Shown piece after piece: positions 32,992-40,210 of a stretch of DNA of 64,000 nt. Source of the DNA: Streptomyces sp. ISL-100 (GTDB taxonomy: Bacteria; Actinomycetota; Actinomycetes; Streptomycetales; Streptomycetaceae); assembly GCF_018614615.1 (NCBI RefSeq), contig NZ_JAGGOK010000050.1, positions 84,048 through 148,047 on the forward strand, in the 5' to 3' direction. The position numbers and the translations under genes were made by a program. Under the pieces are notes generated by a model. It had not been told where the DNA came from. It searched no databases and saw nothing but the letters and a program-made list of their open reading frames with translations. Numbering within the stretch: the stretch's first letter is position 1; each line of letters begins with the position of its first letter.

Positions 32992-34116
32992 GTGAGCAGC
33001 AGCGGCCTGATTTACGCAGTCATCGTCGGGGCCTGGGCCGCCTACTTGGTGCCGATGTGGCTCCGCAGGCAGGACGAGCTCAACGAAGCCCGTCCGACGG
33101 AACGCTTCAGCACCGCCATCCGGCTGCTGTCCGGACGGGCGGCAATGGAGCGCCGATATGCCAGGGAGCTGCAGGATCGCGCCGCGGGTGAGGTGGAGCC
33201 CGACGCGGACCCGGACGCCGTCACGGACCGATTGAGTTCCGTCGACGTCCGGGCCTTCGCCGTGCCCCCGACGGAAGCAACCGAGCGCCCTGCCGCACGG
33301 CAGGACGTACGGGAGAGCGCGCGCGAGAGTGCCCGGGAGGGCGCGCGCGAGGAAGCCCGGGAACACGCACGGGAGGAACGGCGGGCGCGCACCGCCGGTG
33401 CCGCCGCCGAACGGGCCCGGCGCTCCAAGGTCCTCGCGCGCCGCAGACGCACCACCGTGATCCTCTTCCTCGCCTTCACGCTCGGCGCGATCGTCGCGGC
33501 GGTCGGCGGCCTCCAGTTCCTCTGGGCGCCGGCCGTGCCCGCCGTACTGCTGAGCACGTACATCGTGCATCTGCGGGCCACCGAGCGGCGGCGCTTCGCC
33601 TTCACCATGGACCGGCGCAGGGCGGAAGTGGCGGCGCAGCGGCTGCGCGAGCGCCGCCCGCACCCGGGCCGCCGGCCGGTCTCCGCGGAGCCGGACGAGG
33701 AGCCTGTCGTACGCCCGGAACCCGAACCGGCGCCCGCGGTCTCGCCGCAGGAGGCGGGCCGGCGCGCGCTGGTGGAGCAGACGGACCACGCGGAATGGGT
33801 GGACCAGCAGCGCGAGCGTGAGCGCGGCGCGGCGCGCGGCGAGAGCTGGGACCCGGTCCCGGTCCCGCTGCCGACGTACGTCACCGCTCCCGTCGCCCCG
33901 CGCGCCACCGCCGGCGTGGACTTCGGTGACCCGGGCACCTGGAGCTCGGCCCGCTCCAGCACCGCCGAGCCGACGCCCGCCCCCGAATCCCCGCCCGCCA
34001 CCGACCCGCCCCCAGGCCGGCGCGCGAACCCGGCACGCCGAGACCGGGGCCGCGGGCGCACGCCGCTCTTCGACCAGTACGAAGAGGGCGACCGGCCGCG
34101 GGCGGCCAACGAGTGA
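32992..34116 (+). CDS. sepX: Divisome membrane protein SepX/GlpR
   Basis: 374 aa from GTG 32992. N-terminal transmembrane helix (GLIYAVIVGAWAAYLVPMWL) with no signal peptidase site, then a charged Arg/Glu-rich cytoplasmic region (ESAREGAREEAREHAREERR). A hairpin of two membrane helices follows near residues 154-192 (ILFLAFTLGAIVAAVGGLQF; PAVPAVLLSTYIV), then a long Pro/Arg/Glu-rich tail. Architecture and location downstream of moeA/glp match SepX of Streptomyces, a stabiliser of FtsZ at division sites, and corynebacterial GlpR, the membrane receptor of Glp. Confidence 0.85.
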   Translation: MSSSGLIYAVIVGAWAAYLVPMWLRRQDELNEARPTERFSTAIRLLSGRAAMERRYARELQDRAAGEVEPDADPDAVTDRLSSVDVRAFAVPPTEATERPAARQDVRESARESAREGAREEAREHAREERRARTAGAAAERARRSKVLARRRRTTVILFLAFTLGAIVAAVGGLQFLWAPAVPAVLLSTYIVHLRATERRRFAFTMDRRRAEVAAQRLRERRPHPGRRPVSAEPDEEPVVRPEPEPAPAVSPQEAGRRALVEQTDHAEWVDQQRERERGAARGESWDPVPVPLPTYVTAPVAPRATAGVDFGDPGTWSSARSSTAEPTPAPESPPATDPPPGRRANPARRDRGRGRTPLFDQYEEGDRPRAANE

Positions 34117-34176
34117 CCTGCGGGGAACGGATTTCCAAGCACCCCGATCGAGGTGCTAAAGTTTCACTCGTTGCAA

Positions 34177-34250
34177 GGGCCTGTGGCGCAGTCTGGTAGC
34201 GCACCTCGTTCGCATCGAGGGGGTCTGGGGTTCAAATCCCCACAGGTCCA
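34177..34250 (+). tRNA. tRNA-Ala (anticodon CGC)
   Basis: 74 nt cloverleaf: acceptor GGGCCTG/CAGGTCC, D arm GCGC...GCGC with AGTCTGGTA loop, anticodon stem CCTCG/CGAGG with loop TTCGCAT (CGC), short GGGTC variable region, and T arm TGGGG-TTCAAAT-CCCCA. Discriminator A; CCA is not encoded. It marks the border between the conserved block and a mobile-DNA zone; tRNA genes are frequent integration sites, but no duplicated 3' end was seen downstream. Confidence 0.93.
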
Positions 34251-34289
34251 CCGCAAAGGGCCGTTCGCGGGTTAGCCCACGAACTGTTC

Positions 34290-34332
34290 ACGAGATCCCG
34301 TTCAGACGGTCACCGTCTGAACGGGATCTCGT
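34290..34332 (+). terminator. Strong terminator after tRNA-Ala
   Basis: A 20-bp perfect stem, ACGAGATCCCGTTCAGACGG (34290-34309) with its complement at 34313-34332, loop 3 nt. Ends tRNA transcription. Confidence 0.88.
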
Positions 34333-34508
34333 CGTTTGGGCCTCTGCTTGTGTGAAAGTCAGCCTGCCGGGCCGCCGGGAAGCGGGGCGGCTCCCGTCGG
34401 AACCGACCGGGGGTGGAGATGCGAGCATGCCGCAGGGACCGCAGGCATGGAGGCAGACTCCTGCGGTCTCGCGACGTGTCGATCTTCAATTGCGGGATGC
34501 GTGCCGGC

Positions 34509-36272
34509 TCAGGGGCTTCGGCTCAGGCTTCTGGGGCGGGTCAGCGCTGTCTCTTCGGCCGCGGGGTAGGGCGGGAGTACTTCGCCCGGCTCGGGGTCGA
34601 GGCCGGTGATGGGGCTCTTCTTGCTGGCGACCAGGTACTGCTCGAGCTCCTTGATGTTGTGGACCATGACGGTGATGGCGGACAGGAGCGTCTGGGCGAC
34701 GCGGCCGCGGGGTTGACGTCTCTCTCGGGAGTGCAGGGCGGAGTCGACGGACTTCAGGCGTCCGTTGCCGCCTTCGATGTGAGCGCGGAGCGTCTGGTAG
34801 GCCAGAGCCCAGGAGGGCGTCTGCCAGGGCAGTTCCTGCCGTGTGCGGGGCATGACATGTGCTTGCACAGTGACGGAGGACTGGCGGCAGCACTTGGGGC
34901 GTTCGTCGCGGGAGAGGTCGGGGGGCTCGACGGTGGGCCGGGCAGCGGGATGCGCGGCGCGGGTTCGGTGGGCGTCGAGGTTGATGACGACTGGTACGGG
35001 GCCTTTCTTCTTTTGTGTGCCCGCGCCTTCCCGTTCCTGTGCCCAGGGGCAGTTGAGCTTGGTGGCGGGGCAGGCGTACCGCTCGGTGCCTCGGTCGTCG
35101 GGGGTGTCCTTGCGGGTGAGGGTGTACGCCTCGATCTCCTGAAGCTGCTCTCGCAGCGGGATGCGTTCGCGCTCGTTCCTGGCGCTGCGAATCTGCTGGT
35201 AGAGGTCGAGCAGAGGGCGGGGGGTGAGGGGGCAGAACAGTCGGCCCACCTTGGTGATCGCGCCCTGGTGATGGCCTTCCGCTTTAGCGGAGGTGACCTG
35301 AGGCCCAGTGAAGTCGAGGACTGGCATGTAGCCGAGGGCGCGCATCGGGCGGTGGAAGTTGTCGGGGAGCAGCTTGGTGTAGGCACGGTCGGCCGCAGTG
35401 AAGCCGCGGAGTTCGGTGAGCTGGGCCAGAACAGCGCTGACGTAGTGCGCGTGGCGGCCCATATCCTTCTCGGGCGTGTGCAGCACCATGCCGAGGATCA
35501 GCTGGGGGTAGCGGCCCGCCCGGTCCGGGTCGGCGTGGGCCGCGATGGCGAGGGTGGCGCTGTAGCCGAACTCCCGGTCGCCGCCGCCCTTGTAATGCCA
35601 GTTGGCACTGGCCTCCAAGGCGGAACGCTCGCGTGTGTGGTGGCGGGCCCAGGTGGGAAGGCAGGTGGTGTCGATCGCCGTGTCGCCCCGCCAATGGCGC
35701 ATCAGGCCTTTGGCGAACGCGGTGCGGACCGGGGCCGTGACCAGCCGGTTGGCGAGCTCTTCCACGCGGCGCAGGGCCGACTGCCCGCGCTCGCCGTTCC
35801 ACTGAGCGGCCACCTTCAGGCCCGCCGCTCTGGACAGGCGGCTGCGGCGCTGGTGCGGCGCAGCATCCAGCAGACGGTTCATGCGGGTCCAGGCGCGGTG
35901 GAAGCGGTTGTACAGAGCGTTGACCGCGTCCTGGTCCTCAATGTCGCAGGTGGGGATGAACAGTTCGGCCCGCAGCCGTTCGGTGGTGCCGAAGGTGATG
36001 AGCTCGAACGCGTCGTCGAGATTGTTGCTGCTCCGCTCGTAGCTTGCGCAGGCCAGGCCGAGCAGCACCAGGCGGATGGGGTACCCGGCAGGGCCCGGCA
36101 GCCCCGCGAACTCGGCTTCGACCATGTCCACGACGCCGCTCTGCTGCAGGATGCGGCGAAGTTTCAGGACCTTGCTGTCGGGCAGCTCGGACGGCTCGTG
36201 TGAACGCGGGTACGGGCGGCGGGGGCGCCCGTTGCCGGGCTGATAGCGAGGATCGTCGGCGGGAGTCCTCAT
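34509..36272 (-). CDS. DDE-type transposase-like protein
   Basis: 587 aa. A DDE catalytic triad can be read as Asp in DTAIDTTCLPTWARHH, Asp in TAADRAYTKLLPDN, and Glu in AHIEGGNGRLKSVDS. N-terminal helical region includes GYPIRLVLLGLACASYERSS; a Cys-bearing insert (YACPATKLNCPWAQ) lies between the second Asp and the Glu. Longer than most IS transposases and I could not place it in a named IS family. Its start overlaps the stop of a tyrosine-recombinase-like gene (ATGA, 36269-36272), so the two are translated together, which is unusual for an IS. No terminal inverted repeats were identified by eye. Confidence 0.75.
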   Translation of the reverse strand: MRTPADDPRYQPGNGRPRRPYPRSHEPSELPDSKVLKLRRILQQSGVVDMVEAEFAGLPGPAGYPIRLVLLGLACASYERSSNNLDDAFELITFGTTERLRAELFIPTCDIEDQDAVNALYNRFHRAWTRMNRLLDAAPHQRRSRLSRAAGLKVAAQWNGERGQSALRRVEELANRLVTAPVRTAFAKGLMRHWRGDTAIDTTCLPTWARHHTRERSALEASANWHYKGGGDREFGYSATLAIAAHADPDRAGRYPQLILGMVLHTPEKDMGRHAHYVSAVLAQLTELRGFTAADRAYTKLLPDNFHRPMRALGYMPVLDFTGPQVTSAKAEGHHQGAITKVGRLFCPLTPRPLLDLYQQIRSARNERERIPLREQLQEIEAYTLTRKDTPDDRGTERYACPATKLNCPWAQEREGAGTQKKKGPVPVVINLDAHRTRAAHPAARPTVEPPDLSRDERPKCCRQSSVTVQAHVMPRTRQELPWQTPSWALAYQTLRAHIEGGNGRLKSVDSALHSRERRQPRGRVAQTLLSAITVMVHNIKELEQYLVASKKSPITGLDPEPGEVLPPYPAAEETALTRPRSLSRSP

Positions 36273-37180
36273 GTGGACCCGCGCAGCATGCGGGTGGTGG
36301 CCGCAGATGTGAGGGGCGGGACCGATGCCCTGTAGGGGGCCAGGGCGGCGGTCGATGTCATGCCTGCCGCCGCGGCGATGACATCTTCAGGGACACGCTG
36401 GCGCAGCAACTCAACGATCCAGGTGCTGCGCAGCCGGGCCAGTTTCAGTTCAGGGAGCCCGGACGAACCCCTCAGGGTTCGCTTCGCCCAGTTGGAGACA
36501 CCGTTCTTCGGGTCGGCAACCTGGCGTTGGGGGAGGAACAGGTACCCGTCGCCGGCCGCGCGTGCCCTCGCGGCGAGGTCTTCTTCCCACATCGCCCTGC
36601 AGACCACCAGTCGGTCGCTGCCCGGCACGGCGACGACGACCGCCTCGGACGGAAGCACGGTGATGTCGGTGCCGCGGGTGGCCAGCACCTCGCGGCGGGC
36701 CAGCCCGCAGCCGGCGCCCAGGGCCAGCAGGGCCAGGGCGCTGCCGCCGAGGGCGGAGGTGGGAGGCAGTGTGCGGGCCCACATCAGGTAGCGGGCGAGT
36801 TCCGGCGGGGTGTAAGGGGCGGCCCTGTTCCGCTTGGCCCTCATCCGGGGGGTCGGCTGCTGCCCGTACTCCAGCCAAAGCAGAGCCTCGCGGACACGCA
36901 GCAGGATGCTCCGATACGTCTGGATGGAACTGCCTTCGAGCTTTGTGCGTGCGAGCAGATAGCGCGTCATGGCCTCCGGCGCCAGCCAGGCCAGCGGGTC
37001 TCGTGCGATCCCGACGCGTTCGGCGTACATGGCCAGTCCGGACAGCGCGAGCATCAGTTTCGGCACGGGGTACGGGACGGAGTCGCAGGTCGCGGCGGCC
37101 ACCATGCGGACACCGTCGGCGACCAGGGGCCACTCCGATGGCTCTTCCGACGGCCGGTAGCCGAGGATCGCGCCGCTCAT
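36269..37180 (-). CDS. Degenerate tyrosine recombinase/integrase-like protein
   Basis: 303 aa from ATG 37180 (MSGAILGYRPSEEPSEWPLV). N-terminal SAM-like core-binding region (EAMTRYLLARTKLEGSSIQT) and a C-terminal integrase fold. Box I is GCGLARREVLATRGTDI with a candidate catalytic Arg. A box II-like helix LARLRSTWIVELLRQRVPED follows, and a final Tyr in LAPYRASV. The box II His residues are missing, so catalysis is uncertain. Upstream partner of the DDE gene and divergent from an HTH gene 93 bp away; the trio looks like one functional unit. Confidence 0.65.
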   Translation of the reverse strand: MSGAILGYRPSEEPSEWPLVADGVRMVAAATCDSVPYPVPKLMLALSGLAMYAERVGIARDPLAWLAPEAMTRYLLARTKLEGSSIQTYRSILLRVREALLWLEYGQQPTPRMRAKRNRAAPYTPPELARYLMWARTLPPTSALGGSALALLALGAGCGLARREVLATRGTDITVLPSEAVVVAVPGSDRLVVCRAMWEEDLAARARAAGDGYLFLPQRQVADPKNGVSNWAKRTLRGSSGLPELKLARLRSTWIVELLRQRVPEDVIAAAAGMTSTAALAPYRASVPPLTSAATTRMLRGST

Positions 37181-37273
37181 TTCCGTCTCCAAAGGAACAC
37201 ACCACGAGAAATGGCTACACAAGTGGCCACCTGTCTCGTGAGTGTGCACTTCGACTGTCAGGAGCGCATGCGC

Positions 37274-37591
37274 ATGACCGGAGGACGAGGCCGCAGTGTG
37301 CCGCCGCGGCAGCTGGCCCGGGATCCTGAGAACTGGCCCGAGGCGACGATCCCCGACCACGCCCAGGCGCGGGTGGTGCAGGCCATCGCTAAGGCTCTGA
37401 CCAGGCAAATGAACCGAGACGGGCTGGGGCTGCGCTCGGTCGCCGCCCGCAGCGGCGTCAACCGTCAGGCCGTGGCCAACCTCCTCGCCGGATCGAGCTG
37501 GCCGGACGTGGCCACGTTGAGCCGTCTGGAGGACGCGCTCGGGGTCGGCTTGTACCCGGGAGTTCCCGGACCGGGATCGCGGCATTGCTGA
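37274..37591 (+). CDS. Small XRE-type HTH regulator
   Basis: 105 aa from ATG 37274, with AGGAG nine bases upstream; in-frame ATGs at 37211 and 37268 are alternatives. HTH core: AIAKALTRQMNRDGLGLRSV, AARSGVNRQAVANLLAGSSW, then PDVATLSRLEDALGVGLYPG. No extra domain. Divergently transcribed from the recombinase-transposase operon, so it probably represses that promoter or its own (inferred). Confidence 0.72.
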   Translation: MTGGRGRSVPPRQLARDPENWPEATIPDHAQARVVQAIAKALTRQMNRDGLGLRSVAARSGVNRQAVANLLAGSSWPDVATLSRLEDALGVGLYPGVPGPGSRHC

Positions 37592-37823
37592 ACCTCCGAT
37601 GACCCGCGGTTGCCGTACGCGGGCAGGACGAATTCGGCTCAGCACGCCATGGGCGGCCGACTGCTCGGCTACCCTCGTGAGCGCATGCTGAAGCCCGCTG
37701 TAGGTGCGACGTGTGCAGGTGCCGTCGGGACTGATCCCTCGGCGGCACCACTTCTTCTTCGTCTCGCTCGACTCGGCTGATCCTTCCGGCGTCGAGCTTC
37801 GCTGCTCTCTGTGGCCGCTCTCG

Positions 37824-38312
37824 CTAGGCGGCTCCCGAAGGTCGGGTGTACTCACCGTTGAGCAAGAGCAGGTGGCCGCTGGCCACGAGGTTGTTACACG
37901 CCCGCCGCGTATTTTTCACCTGTGTACGTGAAGGGTTCTTGCGACCCAACGCGATAGTCACTTCCCGGGCGCGAAGCGGACGATCCGCACTGACGACGAG
38001 AGTGACGATCTTCTGGCTCACCGGCCCCAAAGGCCGTGCCTGTCGAGGCCCTACACGGGGACCGGCCTTCTTCGCCGGCTTTCGTGCCGGAAGCTCGGGC
38101 GACCCCCCGGCCAGAAGCGATTCTTGATCAGAATCGTCTGAACCGTCAGTGGCGGATTCAGCATCAAGAAGTTCGGCAACCGTGCGACGTGTGATCGCCA
38201 GAGCCTCCAGACGTCCCTCAAGCGCATCAGCTCGTCTCCGGGCCTGAAGGATCTGTTCCTGCACGGCACCCTCCTCCCGGTCCAGGCGTTGGAAGAGTGT
38301 GTCTGGCGCCAC
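37824..38312 (-). CDS. Coiled-coil / winged-helix protein, copy A
   Basis: 162 aa from GTG 38312 (GGAGG just upstream); a longer frame to 38402 lacks similarity to copy B. N-terminal coiled coil DTLFQRLDREEGAVQEQILQ continuing to ALEGRLEALAITRRTVAEL, a variable acidic linker, and a C-terminal winged-helix-like domain (SQKIVTLVVSADRPLRAREV; then NNLVASGHLLLLNGEYTR). It is paralogous over its whole length to the gene at 38924, which points the other way. Such proteins are common beside Streptomyces transposases; probable DNA-binding regulator. Confidence 0.7.
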   Translation of the reverse strand: MAPDTLFQRLDREEGAVQEQILQARRRADALEGRLEALAITRRTVAELLDAESATDGSDDSDQESLLAGGSPELPARKPAKKAGPRVGPRQARPLGPVSQKIVTLVVSADRPLRAREVTIALGRKNPSRTQVKNTRRACNNLVASGHLLLLNGEYTRPSGAA

Positions 38313-38923
38313 TGTGCCTCCAACAAGTGCGCTGGCTGCGAAGCAGCGTAGGGCTGCTTCTTTCGGGAACTCCTGCGATGGCATGCGAGGTTGAGGGCGC
38401 ACACGCGTGTTGCGTGCCTACTGTAGAGGGCTTCTGGGGAGGATCGGGAAGGATTCCTGAACATCGCCAGAAAGGAGAGGCCACCATTGCCTGAAGTGCC
38501 TTCAAGACGCTGCCGCTTCGGCCAGGAGCGCCCGACGGTTCCACAGACGTAGGGACACGCCAGCACCACCGAGTTACAGCCGAAAGGCTCCTGACCTGCA
38601 AGGACAAGCTGAGGACTTGTCGGGGGAGGCGAGGTGTCAGACCCTCAGAGGGGGAGTAACGGCGGCGAACCATCCGCCTGAAGCACCCGGCCCCAGGGCT
38701 GGCTACGGGTTTCCAGCTTCCACCCCTCAGGGGGAAGGCCTGCGGCGTTCAGGAGTTCGCTCATCTCGGCGACTGGTTCACGGTGGAAGCAGGGGAGTTA
38801 CCCCTCCCGAAGTGAGGGAACGCCTGTGATCTCCTGGCGGATACCCTACGGTGAGACAGGAAGGGACCGGCACAGCTGTGCGTCCGTTCCCCGAATCTCA
38901 CGAACGAGGGTCAGAGGCGGGCG
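38313..38923. other. Intergenic region between divergent paralogues
   Basis: 611 bp with no supportable gene. It must hold both promoters. Short GC-rich repeats such as CCCTCAGAGGGGG (38642) and CCCCTCAGGGGG (38722) could form small stems. Confidence 0.5.
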
Positions 38924-39424
38924 ATGACGTCACTGTTCGATCGGCTTGACGAAGAAGAAGCCGCTACTCGTGGCGAGTTGGAAGCCCTGCGCGAAAAGAT
39001 TGCTGTTGCCGAGGAGCGACTTGCCCGCCTGACGATTACTCGCGACACGCTGCGGTCGCTTGAGTCCGGTGGCACTGATCTGGACCCGAGTGAATCCGCT
39101 GAGAAGGACCGCCCGTTCTCCCCGCCAACGTCTGACGAAGACGCTGTGACCGACCTCGCCGCCGATAGGCCGACGCGGCAGCAGCCAACTTCCGGGCCCC
39201 TCGACCTGGAGACCGCCAGGAAACAAATGCTGGCTCTGCTGGAGAGCGCCGGTCAGCCCATGAAGGTGAGCGACATCACCGCAGCAATCGGCGAGCCTCT
39301 CTCCAGGACGGAGACGAGCCGTTCGAGGCTGAAGCGGCTGGTGTCCGAGCGTATGGTCATCGAGAACCCGACAGGTTGGTTCGCCATCCCACGCACGACA
39401 GAATCCAACCGCGATACGTCGTGA
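38924..39424 (+). CDS. Coiled-coil / winged-helix protein, copy B
   Basis: 166 aa. Begins MTSLFDRLDEEEAATRGELE, a coiled coil ending RLARLTITRDTLRSLES, then a Pro/Ser/Asp linker and a C-terminal winged helix: ARKQMLALLESAGQPMKVSD, then SRLKRLVSERMVIENPTGWF. Matches copy A (37824-38312) in domain order and in the LFxRLDxEE and ITRxT motifs. Ends 60 bp before the IS256 relic. Confidence 0.72.
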   Translation: MTSLFDRLDEEEAATRGELEALREKIAVAEERLARLTITRDTLRSLESGGTDLDPSESAEKDRPFSPPTSDEDAVTDLAADRPTRQQPTSGPLDLETARKQMLALLESAGQPMKVSDITAAIGEPLSRTETSRSRLKRLVSERMVIENPTGWFAIPRTTESNRDTS

Positions 39425-39483
39425 CCGGTCATCGGATTCTCCGGGGTCATGTCCCCCCGTGGTGGTGTAGGCGGGTCGATCTG

Positions 39484-39860
39484 ATTTTTGTCCGGAAGTA
39501 GATCCGGTCCATGCTGCCTTCGGGGAGGTAGCGGCGGGGGAAGGCGATCCATTCGTCGTGCATCTCGATAAGCACATGTGGTGAGGCGTTCGAGGGCGTC
39601 GGGGTCGGGGGGTGGGCGAAGGCGGTCAGGCCCTCCTTGGCTTCCAGGAGCATGGCCCTGATCTTGGGAAACTGGTGGCCGAGCATGTCGGCGACGGTGT
39701 CGAGGTGTGGTCCACGGCTTCGGCGGCGGGCTGAGCGAAGATCGTGCGGATCGTCGCGGCCGCCATCTCGCCGGAGTCCTTGGGGATCACCGCGAAGACA
39801 TTGCGCAGGAGATGAGCCTGTTCGGGAACAAGGTGTTGCTTGCAGCCTTCCGGCTCGTTG
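39484..39860 (-). pseudogene. IS256-family transposase relic
   Basis: Two frames joined by a shift near 39685 encode pieces of a Mutator/IS256 transposase. The first reads LLRNVFAVIPKDSGEMAAAT (then IRTIFAQPAAEAVDH). The second reads MLGHQFPKIRAMLLEAKEGL followed after an internal deletion by LIEMHDEWIAFPRRYLPEGS. The catalytic region is gone. A dead copy. Confidence 0.8.
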
Positions 39861-39867
39861 ATCTGGT

Positions 39868-39990
39868 ATGGCGATCGAGAAAGCAGTTCTGGCTCAAGTC
39901 GCCGCAAAGTACGCGGAGTTACTGCCGCACCTGAACGAGCGGCAGGGGCGGCTGGCGACCGAGGCCGCGCTGTCGCATCTGGGCGTCGAG
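39868..39990 (+). pseudogene. ISAzo13-like transposase N-terminal relic
   Basis: ATG 39868 starts MAIEKAVLAQVAAKYAELLP followed by HLNERQGRLATEAALSHLG, the typical start of ISAzo13-type transposases. The sequence then loses similarity after about 40 codons. It abuts the IS256 relic head to head. Non-functional fragment. Confidence 0.6.
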
Positions 39991-40210
39991 CCCTGCTCTG
40001 CCGCGGTGCCGTGCCCCGTCCGCATCGCACCGTGCCCGCCCGAGCCAGCCGCCTGCGGGCCCAATGATCGGGTGCCCGTCCGGGCAGTGCTCGCGCCAAG
40101 GCGTCTCCGGTGCGACGGCGAACCGGTACGCGGCCCGGGGGACCAGCAGCCCCGTCACGCCGCTCCACGAGGCGGTGATCAGGATCAGCGTGACGTACAT
40201 GAGCTGCGGC

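Noticed and set aside
36044..37210. Plus-strand open frame upstream of the HTH gene
   Set aside because: Antisense shadow of the transposase and recombinase genes; HTH homology and ribosome site begin only at about 37274.
34177..40210. tRNA-Ala as attachment site of an integrated island
   Set aside because: I could not find a repeat of the tRNA 3' end downstream, and the only recombinase there is degenerate.
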